Assembly (NCBI GenBank): GCA_009711825.1 | Contig: VEMY01000048.1 | Coordinates: 1 to 40,557, forward strand | Length of the DNA: 40,557 nucleotides | Origin: Bacillota bacterium | Lineage (GTDB): Bacteria > Bacillota > Proteinivoracia > UBA4975 > VEMY01 | Direction: 5' to 3' | In this document: in pieces, positions 1 to 7,820 of the stretch | Position numbering within the stretch: position 1 is the first letter of the stretch | Layout: each line of letters opens with the position of its first letter | Program-made: the position numbers and the translations under genes | The notes under the pieces: generated by a model | What the model was told of the DNA's origin: nothing | Databases searched by the model: none | What the model saw: the letters and a program-made list of their open reading frames with translations, nothing else

Positions 1-125
1 TGGAATATGCCCAAAGACTTGCAACGACTTAGTTCAAGCCGAAACACATTGGTAAGCCGTATGCCTTAGCAGGGCACGTGCGGTTTGATGAGGGGGTAGC
101 CATGAGAGTGGTTACCCTACTCTAT
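1..125 (+). mobile_element. Group II intron, 3' end (domains V and VI)
   Basis: Positions 53-86 can fold into a domain-V-like hairpin: AGCCGTATGCC pairs with GGCACGTGCGGTT around a short loop, keeping the AGC start and the two-base CG bulge of the catalytic hairpin. Positions 91-125 then form a domain-VI-like hairpin (GGGGGTAGCC against GGTTACCCT) and end in CTCTAT, a typical group II 3' splice end (AY). The reverse transcriptase and the rest of the intron would lie left of the window. The intron reads toward lplA. The exact 3' boundary (124 or 125) is inferred. Confidence 0.68.
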
Positions 126-187
126 TTGCAGGAATGATTGACTGCGGTGTAGAATCTAATTGGGCATAAAACTCAGGAGGCGATAAT

Positions 188-1189
188 ATGCAATTTACAA
201 CCCGGGTAGTGCGTTCCCATAGTTTCGACCCCTGGTTCAACCTTGCTTTGGAAGAGCACCTGCTGCGGAGCGTGGCCGATAAAGCTCAGGTAATCCTCTA
301 TCTCTGGCAGAACAAACATACGGTGGTCATCGGCCGCAATCAGAACGCATGGAAACAATGTCGCTGCACGCTGCTGGAAGAAGAAGGTGGCAAACTTGCC
401 CGCAGGCTCTCCGGCGGTGGCGCCGTCTATCATGATTTGGGCAATTTAAACTTCACCTTTGTCATGAGTCGTTCCTTTTATAATCTAGAGAAGCAGTTGG
501 CCGTCATTCTCGATGCAGTTAAGCGCCAGGGAATTGCTGCGAGGTTCAGCGGTCGCAACGACTTGACCGCAGAAGGCCGCAAGTTCTCCGGCAATGCATT
601 TTATTTCAAGGAGAACATGGCCTATCATCATGGCACATTGCTGGTGGATGTAAATGTGGAAGATATGGTCAAGTACTTACAAGTGTCCGAGGAGAAGATG
701 CGGTCCAAGGCCGTGGAGTCAGTGCGTTCCCGGGTGGTGAACCTCAAGAGTTTGAATCCGGAGTTGACGATTGAGAAGATGGCAGAGAGTGTTCATGCCG
801 CCTTCAACGAGGCCTATGGCGCTGCCGAGAGCGTCGAAGAGTTTGATCCACAGAGCATAGACCTCTCGGAATTGTATGAGAAATACGCGTCCTGGGACTG
901 GCGCCTGGGCAGCACACCCAAGTTTGATGTAGATTTCTCCACCCGCTTCCCCTGGGGCGAAATCGAGGTGGGGCTGGTTGTACACAAAGGCCATATTAAG
1001 TCTGCCCGCTTCTTTTCCGACGCCATGAATTCTCAGCTGATTATGGACATCTCTCCGCTATTGGCCGGAGCTCCTCTGCAGGCAGAAGCTGTATCATCCC
1101 GTTTGGTGTTGCCGGAGCTTGCAGAGGAAGACCAGGTAATACTCAACGACATCCGCGGTTGGCTGCAAGAAAAGATCACCAATCTGTAG
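188..1189 (+). CDS. lplA: Lipoate-protein ligase A
   Basis: This 333-residue cytoplasmic enzyme activates lipoate with ATP and transfers it to the lysine of lipoyl domains (2-oxoacid dehydrogenases, GcvH). The family motif RRLSGGGAVYHD lies near residues 77-88, followed by GRNDLTAEGRKFSGNAFY around 122-140. The N-terminal two thirds match the BPL/LplA catalytic fold and the last ~90 residues match the lipoate-ligase C-terminal domain, so the protein is full length. The start is the ATG 8 bases after AGGAGG at 175-180. The gene stands alone between the intron end and a strong terminator at 1202, which shows that its TAG stop is a genuine stop. The lipoylated target proteins are not in this window. 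Confidence 0.93.
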   Translation: MQFTTRVVRSHSFDPWFNLALEEHLLRSVADKAQVILYLWQNKHTVVIGRNQNAWKQCRCTLLEEEGGKLARRLSGGGAVYHDLGNLNFTFVMSRSFYNLEKQLAVILDAVKRQGIAARFSGRNDLTAEGRKFSGNAFYFKENMAYHHGTLLVDVNVEDMVKYLQVSEEKMRSKAVESVRSRVVNLKSLNPELTIEKMAESVHAAFNEAYGAAESVEEFDPQSIDLSELYEKYASWDWRLGSTPKFDVDFSTRFPWGEIEVGLVVHKGHIKSARFFSDAMNSQLIMDISPLLAGAPLQAEAVSSRLVLPELAEEDQVILNDIRGWLQEKITNL

Positions 1190-1201
1190 TTAAACAACAA
1201 A

Positions 1202-1236
1202 CGCCGTGACGGCTTCTCGTCACGGCGCCTTTTTTA
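1202..1236 (+). terminator. Intrinsic terminator between lplA and cls
   Basis: Perfect 10-bp stem CGCCGTGACG/CGTCACGGCG with a 6-base loop and a T6 tract at 1230-1235. It ends lplA. It also sits at the 3' end of the convergent cls gene, so it is probably bidirectional. Confidence 0.92.
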
Positions 1237-2658
1237 TAATAGTGGTGATAACAATCTGGATACCGATTCCTTAAACTTGACCTTGAGTGGCAACTTCTGA
1301 TAGCGTTCCAGGGTCAGCTCTGAACTGTCGGCAATATCTCGGTCAAACTGGGCTTCCAGCTCACTGCAGACAGCGCTGTCGTATATAAACGCATTGATCT
1401 CGAAGTTCATTTCAAAACTGCGGATATCCATGTTTGCGGTGCCGACGCTGGCCACCGAACTGTCCACAGCCACAACCTTGGAGTGAATAAAGCCCTTTTC
1501 ATAGGTGTAACAGCGCACCCCGGCTTTCAGCAAGGTTCCGATATGGGAGAGGGTGGCCCAATAGATGAAGGGGTGATCAGGTTTGTTGGGAATCATAATC
1601 CGTACATCCACACCCGACAAAGCCGCCACCCTCAGGGCGGCCAGGATGCTGTCATCGGGAATGAAATAAGGTGTCTGGATGCTGATTCGACGCTGGGCGT
1701 TGTTAATCAATTTCATATAGCCATCCCGGACCGGACTCCATTTATGGTCGGGCCCGCTGGATACGATTTGGATGCTGGTGTTGCCGGCAGGTTGCTGGGC
1801 AGGGAACCAGCCGCTGTCCAAATCTTTTTCTTCGCGGGAAGCAAATTGCCAGTCGGCCATAAACCTCAAGTTCAGACAGTTGACGGCACCGCCGCGGATG
1901 CTCAGATGGGTGTCCCGCCAATAGCCAAAACGGGTTGAGAGGCCTAGATATTCATCGCCAATATTGAATCCGCCAATAAAGGCAATGTCCCCGTCGACGA
2001 CACATATCTTCCGGTGATTGCGGTAATTTACCCGGAGGTTCAGATAGGGAATAAAGGGAGGGAAGAAGCAGGCTACCTGACCGCCGGCGGCGATCAGTTC
2101 CCGGAAAAAGTTCTTGGGCAGACGGATGCCGCCCATGCCGTCATAAAGCACCCGGACGGCAATGCCGGTGGCAGCTTTTTTAGTCAGCAGCGCGAGAATC
2201 TCTCTGCCCAGTTTGTCATTACGGATAATATAGTATTCCAGGTGAACAAACTGTCTGGCGCCGGCAATTGCCGCCTTGAGGGCGGCGAATTTTTCCTTTC
2301 CGTCATCGTATATTGTGACAGCATTATCGGTCGTCAAATGGGAGCGACTGCCGGACTGATGAAATCTTATTACATCACGATTCAATAGAACTTCTGTCGG
2401 GGGAGTGGACTGTTGGCTTAAAGGGCAGGCCAGGCTCTGCATGTGGTCGGATACTTGCTTCTTTGCGAATATTTTTTGCTTGCGCAAATCCTGTCCGATG
2501 AACAGGTAGAGTACGAAGCCGATAATCGGCAGGAATAAAAGTACCATCAGCCACAGCCAGGTGGTGGTGGGGTTGCGACGCTCAAAGAACACCAATAAAA
2601 CAGCCAAGCCCATGTTGACTAGGTAGAGTAAGGCGACAAATAAATTAAGCCACGGCAT
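1234..2658 (-). CDS. cls: Cardiolipin synthase (phospholipase D family)
   Basis: This membrane enzyme condenses two phosphatidylglycerols into cardiolipin and glycerol. The 474-residue protein (usual length ~480) opens with two hydrophobic segments (about residues 3-22 and 32-54), then carries two HKD catalytic motifs: HRKICVVDGDIAFIGGFN in the middle and HSKVVAVDSSVASVGTANMD near the C-terminus. I chose the ATG at 2658, which begins MPWLNLF and is preceded by GGGGGTG; the open frame extends 26 codons further upstream without a ribosome site. It is transcribed alone and converges on lplA. Confidence 0.93.
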   Translation of the reverse strand: MPWLNLFVALLYLVNMGLAVLLVFFERRNPTTTWLWLMVLLFLPIIGFVLYLFIGQDLRKQKIFAKKQVSDHMQSLACPLSQQSTPPTEVLLNRDVIRFHQSGSRSHLTTDNAVTIYDDGKEKFAALKAAIAGARQFVHLEYYIIRNDKLGREILALLTKKAATGIAVRVLYDGMGGIRLPKNFFRELIAAGGQVACFFPPFIPYLNLRVNYRNHRKICVVDGDIAFIGGFNIGDEYLGLSTRFGYWRDTHLSIRGGAVNCLNLRFMADWQFASREEKDLDSGWFPAQQPAGNTSIQIVSSGPDHKWSPVRDGYMKLINNAQRRISIQTPYFIPDDSILAALRVAALSGVDVRIMIPNKPDHPFIYWATLSHIGTLLKAGVRCYTYEKGFIHSKVVAVDSSVASVGTANMDIRSFEMNFEINAFIYDSAVCSELEAQFDRDIADSSELTLERYQKLPLKVKFKESVSRLLSPLL

Positions 2659-2739
2659 GTTTTCACCCCCTGTTATGGATATTATATAGTCTTTTGGCCG
2701 TGTGGCAAGAGCAAAACCCACTGAATCAGGGGGCAAAGG

Positions 2740-3272
2740 TTATTGAGTTTCTGAAATTGTTTTCTCCAGTACAAAAACAGTAGTGGTTCCATCGCCAATT
2801 GGATAATCGTGCACAGTTTTTACTTCACGAAATCCCTGCTTGCTCCAGAACTTATACCCGCCCTTGTTCTCCTGTTGAACCCCCAGACGGATTCGTCTGG
2901 CGCCCCGCTCCCGGCACCAGCATTGGCAACAGTTGTAGTTAATTCGGTGCCAAGATGCTGTTGTCGGTAAGCAGGGTCGATGAGCATCAGGCCAAGATAC
3001 CAGGTTCCGGGGGCAGGATAATCTTTGACAATATCAATAAGCCCACGCAGTTCCTTGTTCAAAAACAGTCCGAGGATAAATTTATCTGAGCAAGCTTTGC
3101 CTGGTGGCAATTCTGAAAACAATTGCTCGGCTGAACTTGAGCCGGGCGGATTGTCACCAATCATGATAAAGAATTCTCTGCACCGCTCAAGCAACGCCTG
3201 GATTTCTTTAGTGTCTGCGGTTGAGAGCGGGCAGATTGACCAAGCTTGGGAACCGTTAAATTTTGGCGTCAT
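2740..3272 (-). pseudogene. GNAT acetyltransferase, frameshifted
   Basis: The first frame runs from ATG 3272 and encodes the N-terminal two thirds of a GNAT domain, including the acetyl-CoA-loop region YRQQHLGTEL. The frame then drifts into unrelated sequence and stops at 2820. In the overlapping frame the missing end is intact: GARRIRLGVQQENKGGYKFW, then SKQGFREVK, ending at the TAA at 2740-2742. A single-base deletion (or 2-base insertion) around 2925-2955 explains both. The substrate is unknown. The gene begins one base after the stop of the upstream regulator, so the two form an operon. It could be real decay or a base-calling error. Confidence 0.8.
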
Positions 3273-3273
3273 C

Positions 3274-4003
3274 TTAGATGTTTACCCAATAACGGCTGCC
3301 GTCCCGGTCACGGTTAAGGAAACCGTATTCAATCAGATAGCGGCGCAGGGTCACATAATCTTCATAGAAGTCGTTAAGAATTGCGTTAACTTCCCTTTCC
3401 GTATATTCACGGTTAGGCTCCAATCGCTCCGACAAGTACTTCAGGATAACCAATTTGCGTTTTTGCTTCTTTGGGAACTCAGTAAGTTTTCCGTCCCGAA
3501 TGTAGTTGGTAATAATTTTATCCCGTTCCTGCGCGGTGATTGCATAACGATCGTCCACCATTGTCGCACCTTTGTGTATGGGAATGAATTCGTCTTTTGG
3601 GGACAATAGCCCCATCAGGGCCAAAAAGATCCGTGCCTGCTTTTCTTTTTCCCGCAGTTTATAGCGGTGATGACGGATTGTTGAACTGCTGCCCCCTTGG
3701 CGTTCACTAATCTCTTTATCATTGAGTCCCGAATAAAACATTGTCATCAGTTCTTTTTGGGTATCGGTAAGTCCGGTAAGTTTTTTGTCAAGATTAAGCA
3801 AATACTTAAACATCGGGCCGTGTTCGCTCTGAACATGCTCGGATGCAGCACGTTCAGCTTCCAACAAAAAATCCCCTTGGGGGTAAACAATACCCCGCTG
3901 GAATTGTCGGCCACAAATCAGACAGAAAAAACTTTGTTGCTTTTGGCAATAGCCTTGCTTTAGCTCTTCAGCACTGCCAAAATAATTGATTTATATCCAG
4001 CAT
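3274..4003 (-). pseudogene. DUF2087-family transcriptional regulator, N-terminal frameshift
   Basis: Most of the protein is one open frame: a zinc-ribbon-like CLICG start, a LuxR-like helix-turn-helix (DTQKELMTMFYSGLNDKEIS, then STIRHHRYKLREKEKQ) and a C-terminal DUF2087 domain (FPKKQKRKLVILKYLSERLE, YVTLRRYLIEYGFLNRDRDG). Homologous-looking sequence continues upstream of the first TTG (3867) as far as YFGSAEELKQGYC, yet no ATG or GTG lies in that frame before a TAA. The only good start is ATG 4003, preceded by GGAAG, which reads MLDINQLFWQC in a different frame. A one-base loss near 3973-3978 would join the two. Function as a regulator of the adjacent GNAT gene is inferred from the operon. 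Confidence 0.72.
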
Positions 4004-4180
4004 GTATATGCACTTCCGCAAGCATAATACATTATTGTTTACGTTTATGTCAACAAATCATATGATTGTTTGTTTGAGAGCTTTGGGCCGCTTGTCCTGT
4101 TTTATTTGCCGTTTGTTTATGGTAAGCTGAAACTAACCGTTATAATGTTTGAACTCTTTTTCTCTACGGGAGGGAATTTC

Positions 4181-5122
4181 ATGAAATCGAAATATAAGCG
4201 GGTTTTTAAGGGCTATGGTTTTTTATTGCATTGGGCCCGGGTGCTCGTCGTTATTACCGGTATTGGAACTTTCATTTGGACTTTCCTGATGGCCAGGCTG
4301 ATGTCGGTTACGTTTACTGAGATGTTGATTCCCAACGGAATCGGATTTGGTCTGATTTTTGCTGTGATTTCCACATTAATTTTTGGTTTTGGTTTTGGCA
4401 TGTTTAAGTACGGTTTCTACTCCTATATTCGCGACCTGACGCCTGGGAAGCTTAAGGTGCCTTCCGGCATATTGTTGGTGGGTGATCCACTGCTCATGGG
4501 ACGACGTGATGGTGGCATGCAATCTGTCAAACTTCCCCCGGGAGAATATCCAGTGCAGTTAACTGTAGAGAGCTTACCCCGGGCTGAAAGTTCTGTACGC
4601 GCCAGTCTGCAAATATCCCAGCAGTCGATCGTTCGCCGCCGCCATTTGGCAGACTTGCCAGTGGTTTCGTTTATCAGCGCGTTTATTGACCAGCATAGTT
4701 TTGATAAACACTTTCAGCTGGTAGGGCCGGATCGCATCGGCTTGTTCAGTGGGCCGGGGCACAGGCAGATCGCGGAAAAACTCCAAGATAAGTTGGAGTT
4801 GGAATTGGAAGAAGAGAATTCCCAGATTATCCGGGTCAAGGGTGAAGTTAGCCCCAGTTTAGAGAATGGAATCATGACCTTTCTCAGTGGAGACGAAAAA
4901 AAGGCGTTTACTGTCATTACCAACAACACCTTTGATAGAATTGCCGAGAAAATAGCCGCCAATTATCGGCAGATGTTCAGTTATGTAGATTATCTCCTGG
5001 ACAGCGAGACCGGGGAAAATTTAATTGCAGTTACCACCAATTATAAAACCCGGGTTGCCCGCTTGTTCACATGCCTGGACAGTAACGGCGAAATGGTCCG
5101 GTTAGATCTAGAGCTTTCCTGA
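4181..5122 (+). CDS. Two-TM membrane protein of unknown function
   Basis: I do not recognise this 313-residue protein. Two hydrophobic helices lie near residues 12-40 and 46-80. The remaining ~230 residues look soluble and mixed alpha/beta, opening with a proline/glycine-rich turn (LKVPSGILLVGDPLL, LPPGEYPVQL). The start is ATG 4181, nine bases after GGGAGGG; the frame is open for 37 codons upstream, but those lack a ribosome site. A TATAAT at 4141-4146 could be its -10 box, although no good -35 is present. A terminator follows directly, so it is a single-gene unit. The soluble part may face the cytoplasm; that is inference. Confidence 0.75.
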   Translation: MKSKYKRVFKGYGFLLHWARVLVVITGIGTFIWTFLMARLMSVTFTEMLIPNGIGFGLIFAVISTLIFGFGFGMFKYGFYSYIRDLTPGKLKVPSGILLVGDPLLMGRRDGGMQSVKLPPGEYPVQLTVESLPRAESSVRASLQISQQSIVRRRHLADLPVVSFISAFIDQHSFDKHFQLVGPDRIGLFSGPGHRQIAEKLQDKLELELEEENSQIIRVKGEVSPSLENGIMTFLSGDEKKAFTVITNNTFDRIAEKIAANYRQMFSYVDYLLDSETGENLIAVTTNYKTRVARLFTCLDSNGEMVRLDLELS

Positions 5123-5125
5123 AAC

Positions 5126-5160
5126 ACAAAAGCAGGCACTGCGTCTGCTTTTGTTTATTA
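5126..5160 (+). terminator. Intrinsic terminator
   Basis: Stem ACAAAAGCAG/CTGCTTTTGT with a 9-base loop, followed by TTATTA. It ends the two-TM protein gene at 5122. Confidence 0.8.
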
Positions 5161-5279
5161 ATCCAGATACTGTTTGGCCAAATTGCCTATGCCCAGACAC
5201 GAAATGTGAACCGAAAAAGAGGAGGGGCAACGTCTGAGGGCGAAAGTATATGAGGAGATTTACCAAAGGGGGATTTAGT

Positions 5280-5573
5280 TTGGCAAAATACCCGGTTATT
5301 GGATTGGCAATTCTTTCCGTGCTGACGATGGTTGCCCTGATTCAGGGAGACATTTACAGGATGGGGATATATGCTTTTGTGGTTGCAGGTATACTATTTG
5401 CGGTGGCTGCGTTTTTAAGCGGCATGTTGGCCAGCGGTGACCGCAACCGGGCCAACATGGCAATGGAAAGTCGTGAGGACACCCGTTCCCGACAGGCCTT
5501 GGTTCTAAAGCTTGTATTAATTGGCATGCCGAATTTGATAGGCGCATTTTTGATTTGGTATTTTGGTGCTTAG
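5280..5573 (+). CDS. DUF5316-like small membrane protein
   Basis: This 97-residue protein has three hydrophobic stretches: two near the N-terminus and a C-terminal one (IGMPNLIGAFLIWYF). The segment SGDRNRANMAMESREDTRSR followed by a G-x-P-N-L helix matches the pattern I know for DUF5316 proteins of Bacillota; their function is unknown. I chose the TTG at 5280 because AGGGGG sits 7 bases upstream. An ATG at 5250 in the same frame adds ten basic residues and has no comparable site. It may be monocistronic, since a promoter for the next gene lies just downstream. Confidence 0.65.
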   Translation: MAKYPVIGLAILSVLTMVALIQGDIYRMGIYAFVVAGILFAVAAFLSGMLASGDRNRANMAMESREDTRSRQALVLKLVLIGMPNLIGAFLIWYFGA

Positions 5574-5580
5574 TTGTCAG

Positions 5581-5609
5581 TTGACCGCCCGGAGAACTTC
5601 CGGTAAACT
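5581..5609 (+). promoter_or_regulatory. Promoter with palindromic operator for the MFS gene
   Basis: A TTGACC -35 (5581-5586) and TAAACT -10 (5604-5609) are separated by 17 bases. The spacer contains the palindrome CCGGA-gaact-TCCGG (5589-5603), placed exactly where a repressor would block RNA polymerase. A second inverted repeat (CCGCCCG 5585-5591, CGGGCGG 5624-5630) ends at the ribosome site GGGGAGG. The regulator is not identified. Confidence 0.5.
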
Positions 5610-5643
5610 AAATAATATGTAATCGGGCGGGGAGGCTTGTATT

Positions 5644-6945
5644 TTGAAACTTAAGCTGCCGGTTTCCGGACAAGGGACGGAAACCTCATTTTTTTATGGT
5701 TGGATAATTGTCTTTGTGGCCGGGCTTGGTGTGTTTTTCTCCGGGCCGGGCCAGACCTATTCCGTGTCGGTCTATATCGACTCCTATATTCAGGAGTTTG
5801 GTTGGAGCCGCTCTTTTGTGTCCAGTTTGTATTCTTCGGGCACGCTGCTTGCCGGTTTATTTTTACCTTTTGTGGGCCGACTTGTCGACCGCTTGGGGTC
5901 GCGGATAATGGTTACGGCGGTCACTGTCAGCTTTGGTCTTGTTTGTGCTGGCATGAGTATGGTCGCTAGTCCGGCCATGCTCTTTGCCGGCTTTTTGCTG
6001 GTGCGTCTGTTGGGTCAGGGTTCAATGACCCTGACATCTTCTACATTGGTGCCCCAGTGGTTTGTGAGTAAACGGGGCCGGGCCCTCAGCATCATGACCT
6101 TGGGTGGGACTTTGAGCTCGGCGGTGTTGCCGCCACTCAACACATGGATTATACAAACCTATCACTGGCAGCTGGGGTGGCAGGTTTGGGCACTTTTGCT
6201 CCTGACAGTGATGGCGCCAACTGCCTGGTTACTGATTAGAAACCGGCCCGAAGACATTGGCTTGTTGCCGGACAATAAGTCAGCGCCGGAAAAAACTGAA
6301 ACGGAACAACCCGTCTCAGATAATTCCTGGACTGTTCGGGAGGCCATGGGGACCCGTGCATTCTGGCTGTTGCTATTTTGTGTCACAATACCTTCAGCAA
6401 TTAACACCGGTATCACATTCCATCTGGCTTCCATTATGCAGGACAGGGGGTTCGCAATCGATGCGGCTCCGGTGGTGGCGGCCTCCGTTCTCAGTACGTT
6501 GGCAATCACCCAGCTGCCTTGCAATTTTATCGCCGGTTGGTTGGCAGATAAATTTCGTGTCCATTTGCTGATGGCCATTGCCTTTATTGGCCAACTTCTT
6601 TCATTATTGCTACTGCTTTGGGTCAGTTCCTGGCCGTTGGCCATAGTTTTTGGTGTGATCTGGGGGACGCTTAACGCTGCCTACGCCATTAATAACAACG
6701 TTGTTTGGCCCAGTTATTTTGGGCGTGGCAATCTGGGCAGCATCCGCAGCATGGCAATGACTGCTACAGTAATTGGCTCCGCCTTTGGTCCGCTACCCTT
6801 TGGTTTTGCCTTTGATTTTTTTGGTGGATATCAGGAAATTATTATTGCTTCAATGTTGTTCCCACTTCTCGGCATATTGGCGGCATTGCTTTCGCCACCG
6901 CCACAAAAGTCAACTCAGCCATCGGGGACGTTTCTCAGTGGCTGA
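5644..6945 (+). CDS. MFS transporter (12 TM, oxalate/formate antiporter-like group)
   Basis: This 433-residue inner-membrane protein has about 12 hydrophobic helices split by a hydrophilic central loop (near residues 205-235). The loop between helices 2 and 3 carries the MFS signature-like GRLVDRLGSR (about residues 78-88). The pattern (WSRSFVSSLYSSGTLLAG, VPQWFVSKRGRALSI) resembles the monocarboxylate/oxalate-formate antiporter branch, so an organic anion is a plausible substrate, but none can be named. The start is a TTG with GGGGAGG 7 bases upstream. It has its own promoter with an operator-like palindrome and its own terminator, which suggests substrate-responsive control. Confidence 0.85.
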   Translation: MKLKLPVSGQGTETSFFYGWIIVFVAGLGVFFSGPGQTYSVSVYIDSYIQEFGWSRSFVSSLYSSGTLLAGLFLPFVGRLVDRLGSRIMVTAVTVSFGLVCAGMSMVASPAMLFAGFLLVRLLGQGSMTLTSSTLVPQWFVSKRGRALSIMTLGGTLSSAVLPPLNTWIIQTYHWQLGWQVWALLLLTVMAPTAWLLIRNRPEDIGLLPDNKSAPEKTETEQPVSDNSWTVREAMGTRAFWLLLFCVTIPSAINTGITFHLASIMQDRGFAIDAAPVVAASVLSTLAITQLPCNFIAGWLADKFRVHLLMAIAFIGQLLSLLLLLWVSSWPLAIVFGVIWGTLNAAYAINNNVVWPSYFGRGNLGSIRSMAMTATVIGSAFGPLPFGFAFDFFGGYQEIIIASMLFPLLGILAALLSPPPQKSTQPSGTFLSG

Positions 6946-6999
6946 TATACCAACGCTCGGCCAGTTTTGCCGGGCGTTTTTTAAGTGGAAACGTCCCCG
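6923..6999. repeat. 12-bp perfect inverted repeat flanking a terminator
   Basis: CGGGGACGTTTC (6923-6934) and GAAACGTCCCCG (6988-6999) are exact inverse copies 53 bases apart. The left arm lies inside the last codons of the MFS gene; the right arm lies just past its terminator and 5 bases before the deacetylase stop. They could extend the terminator stem or be the ends of a small repeat element. Confidence 0.6.
6952..6982 (+). terminator. Intrinsic terminator of the MFS gene
   Basis: Stem AACGCTCGGC/GCCGGGCGTT (one G-T pair) with a 7-base loop, followed by T4. It begins 6 bases after the MFS stop and may also serve the convergent deacetylase gene. Confidence 0.85.
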
Positions 7000-7003
7000 G
7001 TGG

Positions 7004-7705
7004 CTAGTGGTTTAATAATTCGCCGACAGTTGCAAAGGAGTAACCTTTTGCCCGCAGGCCGGTGATGATTTCCGGCAGTGCGTCTCGGGATTGCTGGCGC
7101 TGTTCATACATAATGTGGAGCAGGATTATCGAGCCGGGTTGCACATTGTCTAGCACAGTAGCTGTGATTAGATCAGCGCCAACGGTTGGATCCGAATCCG
7201 GCTCCAAGTCCCACATAACTGTCAGCATGTCCTCCTAGCGTAGGTAGCGGGGGAGCAGCAGCAGTTTTTTGCCGTTGGGCGGACGAAAATGAATCGGCCC
7301 CTGGTGACTGGCAGCACGAATCTGTTCGTTGGTGCGTTGGATTTCGTCACGGATGAATCCCGGACTCTTGAAGACCATACGTTGATGGGACCAGGAATGG
7401 TTGCCCAGCTCATGGCCGGCTTCGACAACCATTGCGCCTGCTTCAGGGTTTTCTGCCAGTTCTCTACCGGTTACAAAAAAAGTTGCCTGTACATCCAGTT
7501 CCGCCAGCAAGGACAGAATTTCTTCAGTGTAATGCGTGGGTCCATCATCAAAGGTAAGGGCAACAACCTTTTGTTCGGTTTCCACCTTGTGCACCAGGTT
7601 GCCGAAGAATTGAAAGGTGCGGGAGTTGCTGAGCTCTCGGGTTCCTATCCCCGCACCTGCAAATAAGATAATAGTTGTTGCTAAAATAATAAACTTCCGC
7701 TTCAA
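7004..7705 (-). pseudogene. Polysaccharide deacetylase (NodB family) with in-frame amber codon
   Basis: A TTG start at 7705 (GGAGGG upstream) opens a 232-residue protein with an N-terminal membrane anchor or signal (residues 4-20). NodB motifs follow in order: TFDDGP, then GNHSWSH (metal-binding H-x3-H), then RPPNGKK, then after the break DLEPDSDP and IILLHI. The reading frame is continuous from end to end except for one TAG at 7235-7237, between RYLR and EDMLTVMW. Such enzymes remove acetyl groups from cell-wall or extracellular glycans. The amber probably inactivates it, since the second half carries two conserved motifs; readthrough or suppression cannot be excluded. An asparagine replaces the usual tyrosine in RPPYG. 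Confidence 0.82.
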
Positions 7706-7820
7706 TAAAACAGCTCCCTCCGAAACTCGATGTATATGTGTACCTAGTTTAACATGCAGGAGAGCAGGGATGTAGTGGCGAATTTTTTACATTAAAGCAC
7801 TTAATGACTGGAGTGATTGT

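Noticed and set aside
138-155. Promoter for lplA from TTGACT and TAGAAT
   Set aside because: The two boxes are only 6 bases apart. Transcription may enter from the intron side.
1483-2388. Long plus-strand open frames opposite cardiolipin synthase, and similar frames opposite hypD, pepA and argS
   Set aside because: They lie antisense to well-supported genes, have no ribosome sites and no recognisable domains.
5203-5252. Short GTG-initiated frame overlapping the alternative start of the DUF5316-like gene (leader peptide)
   Set aside because: Only 15 codons, no ribosome site, and the better downstream start is the TTG at 5280.
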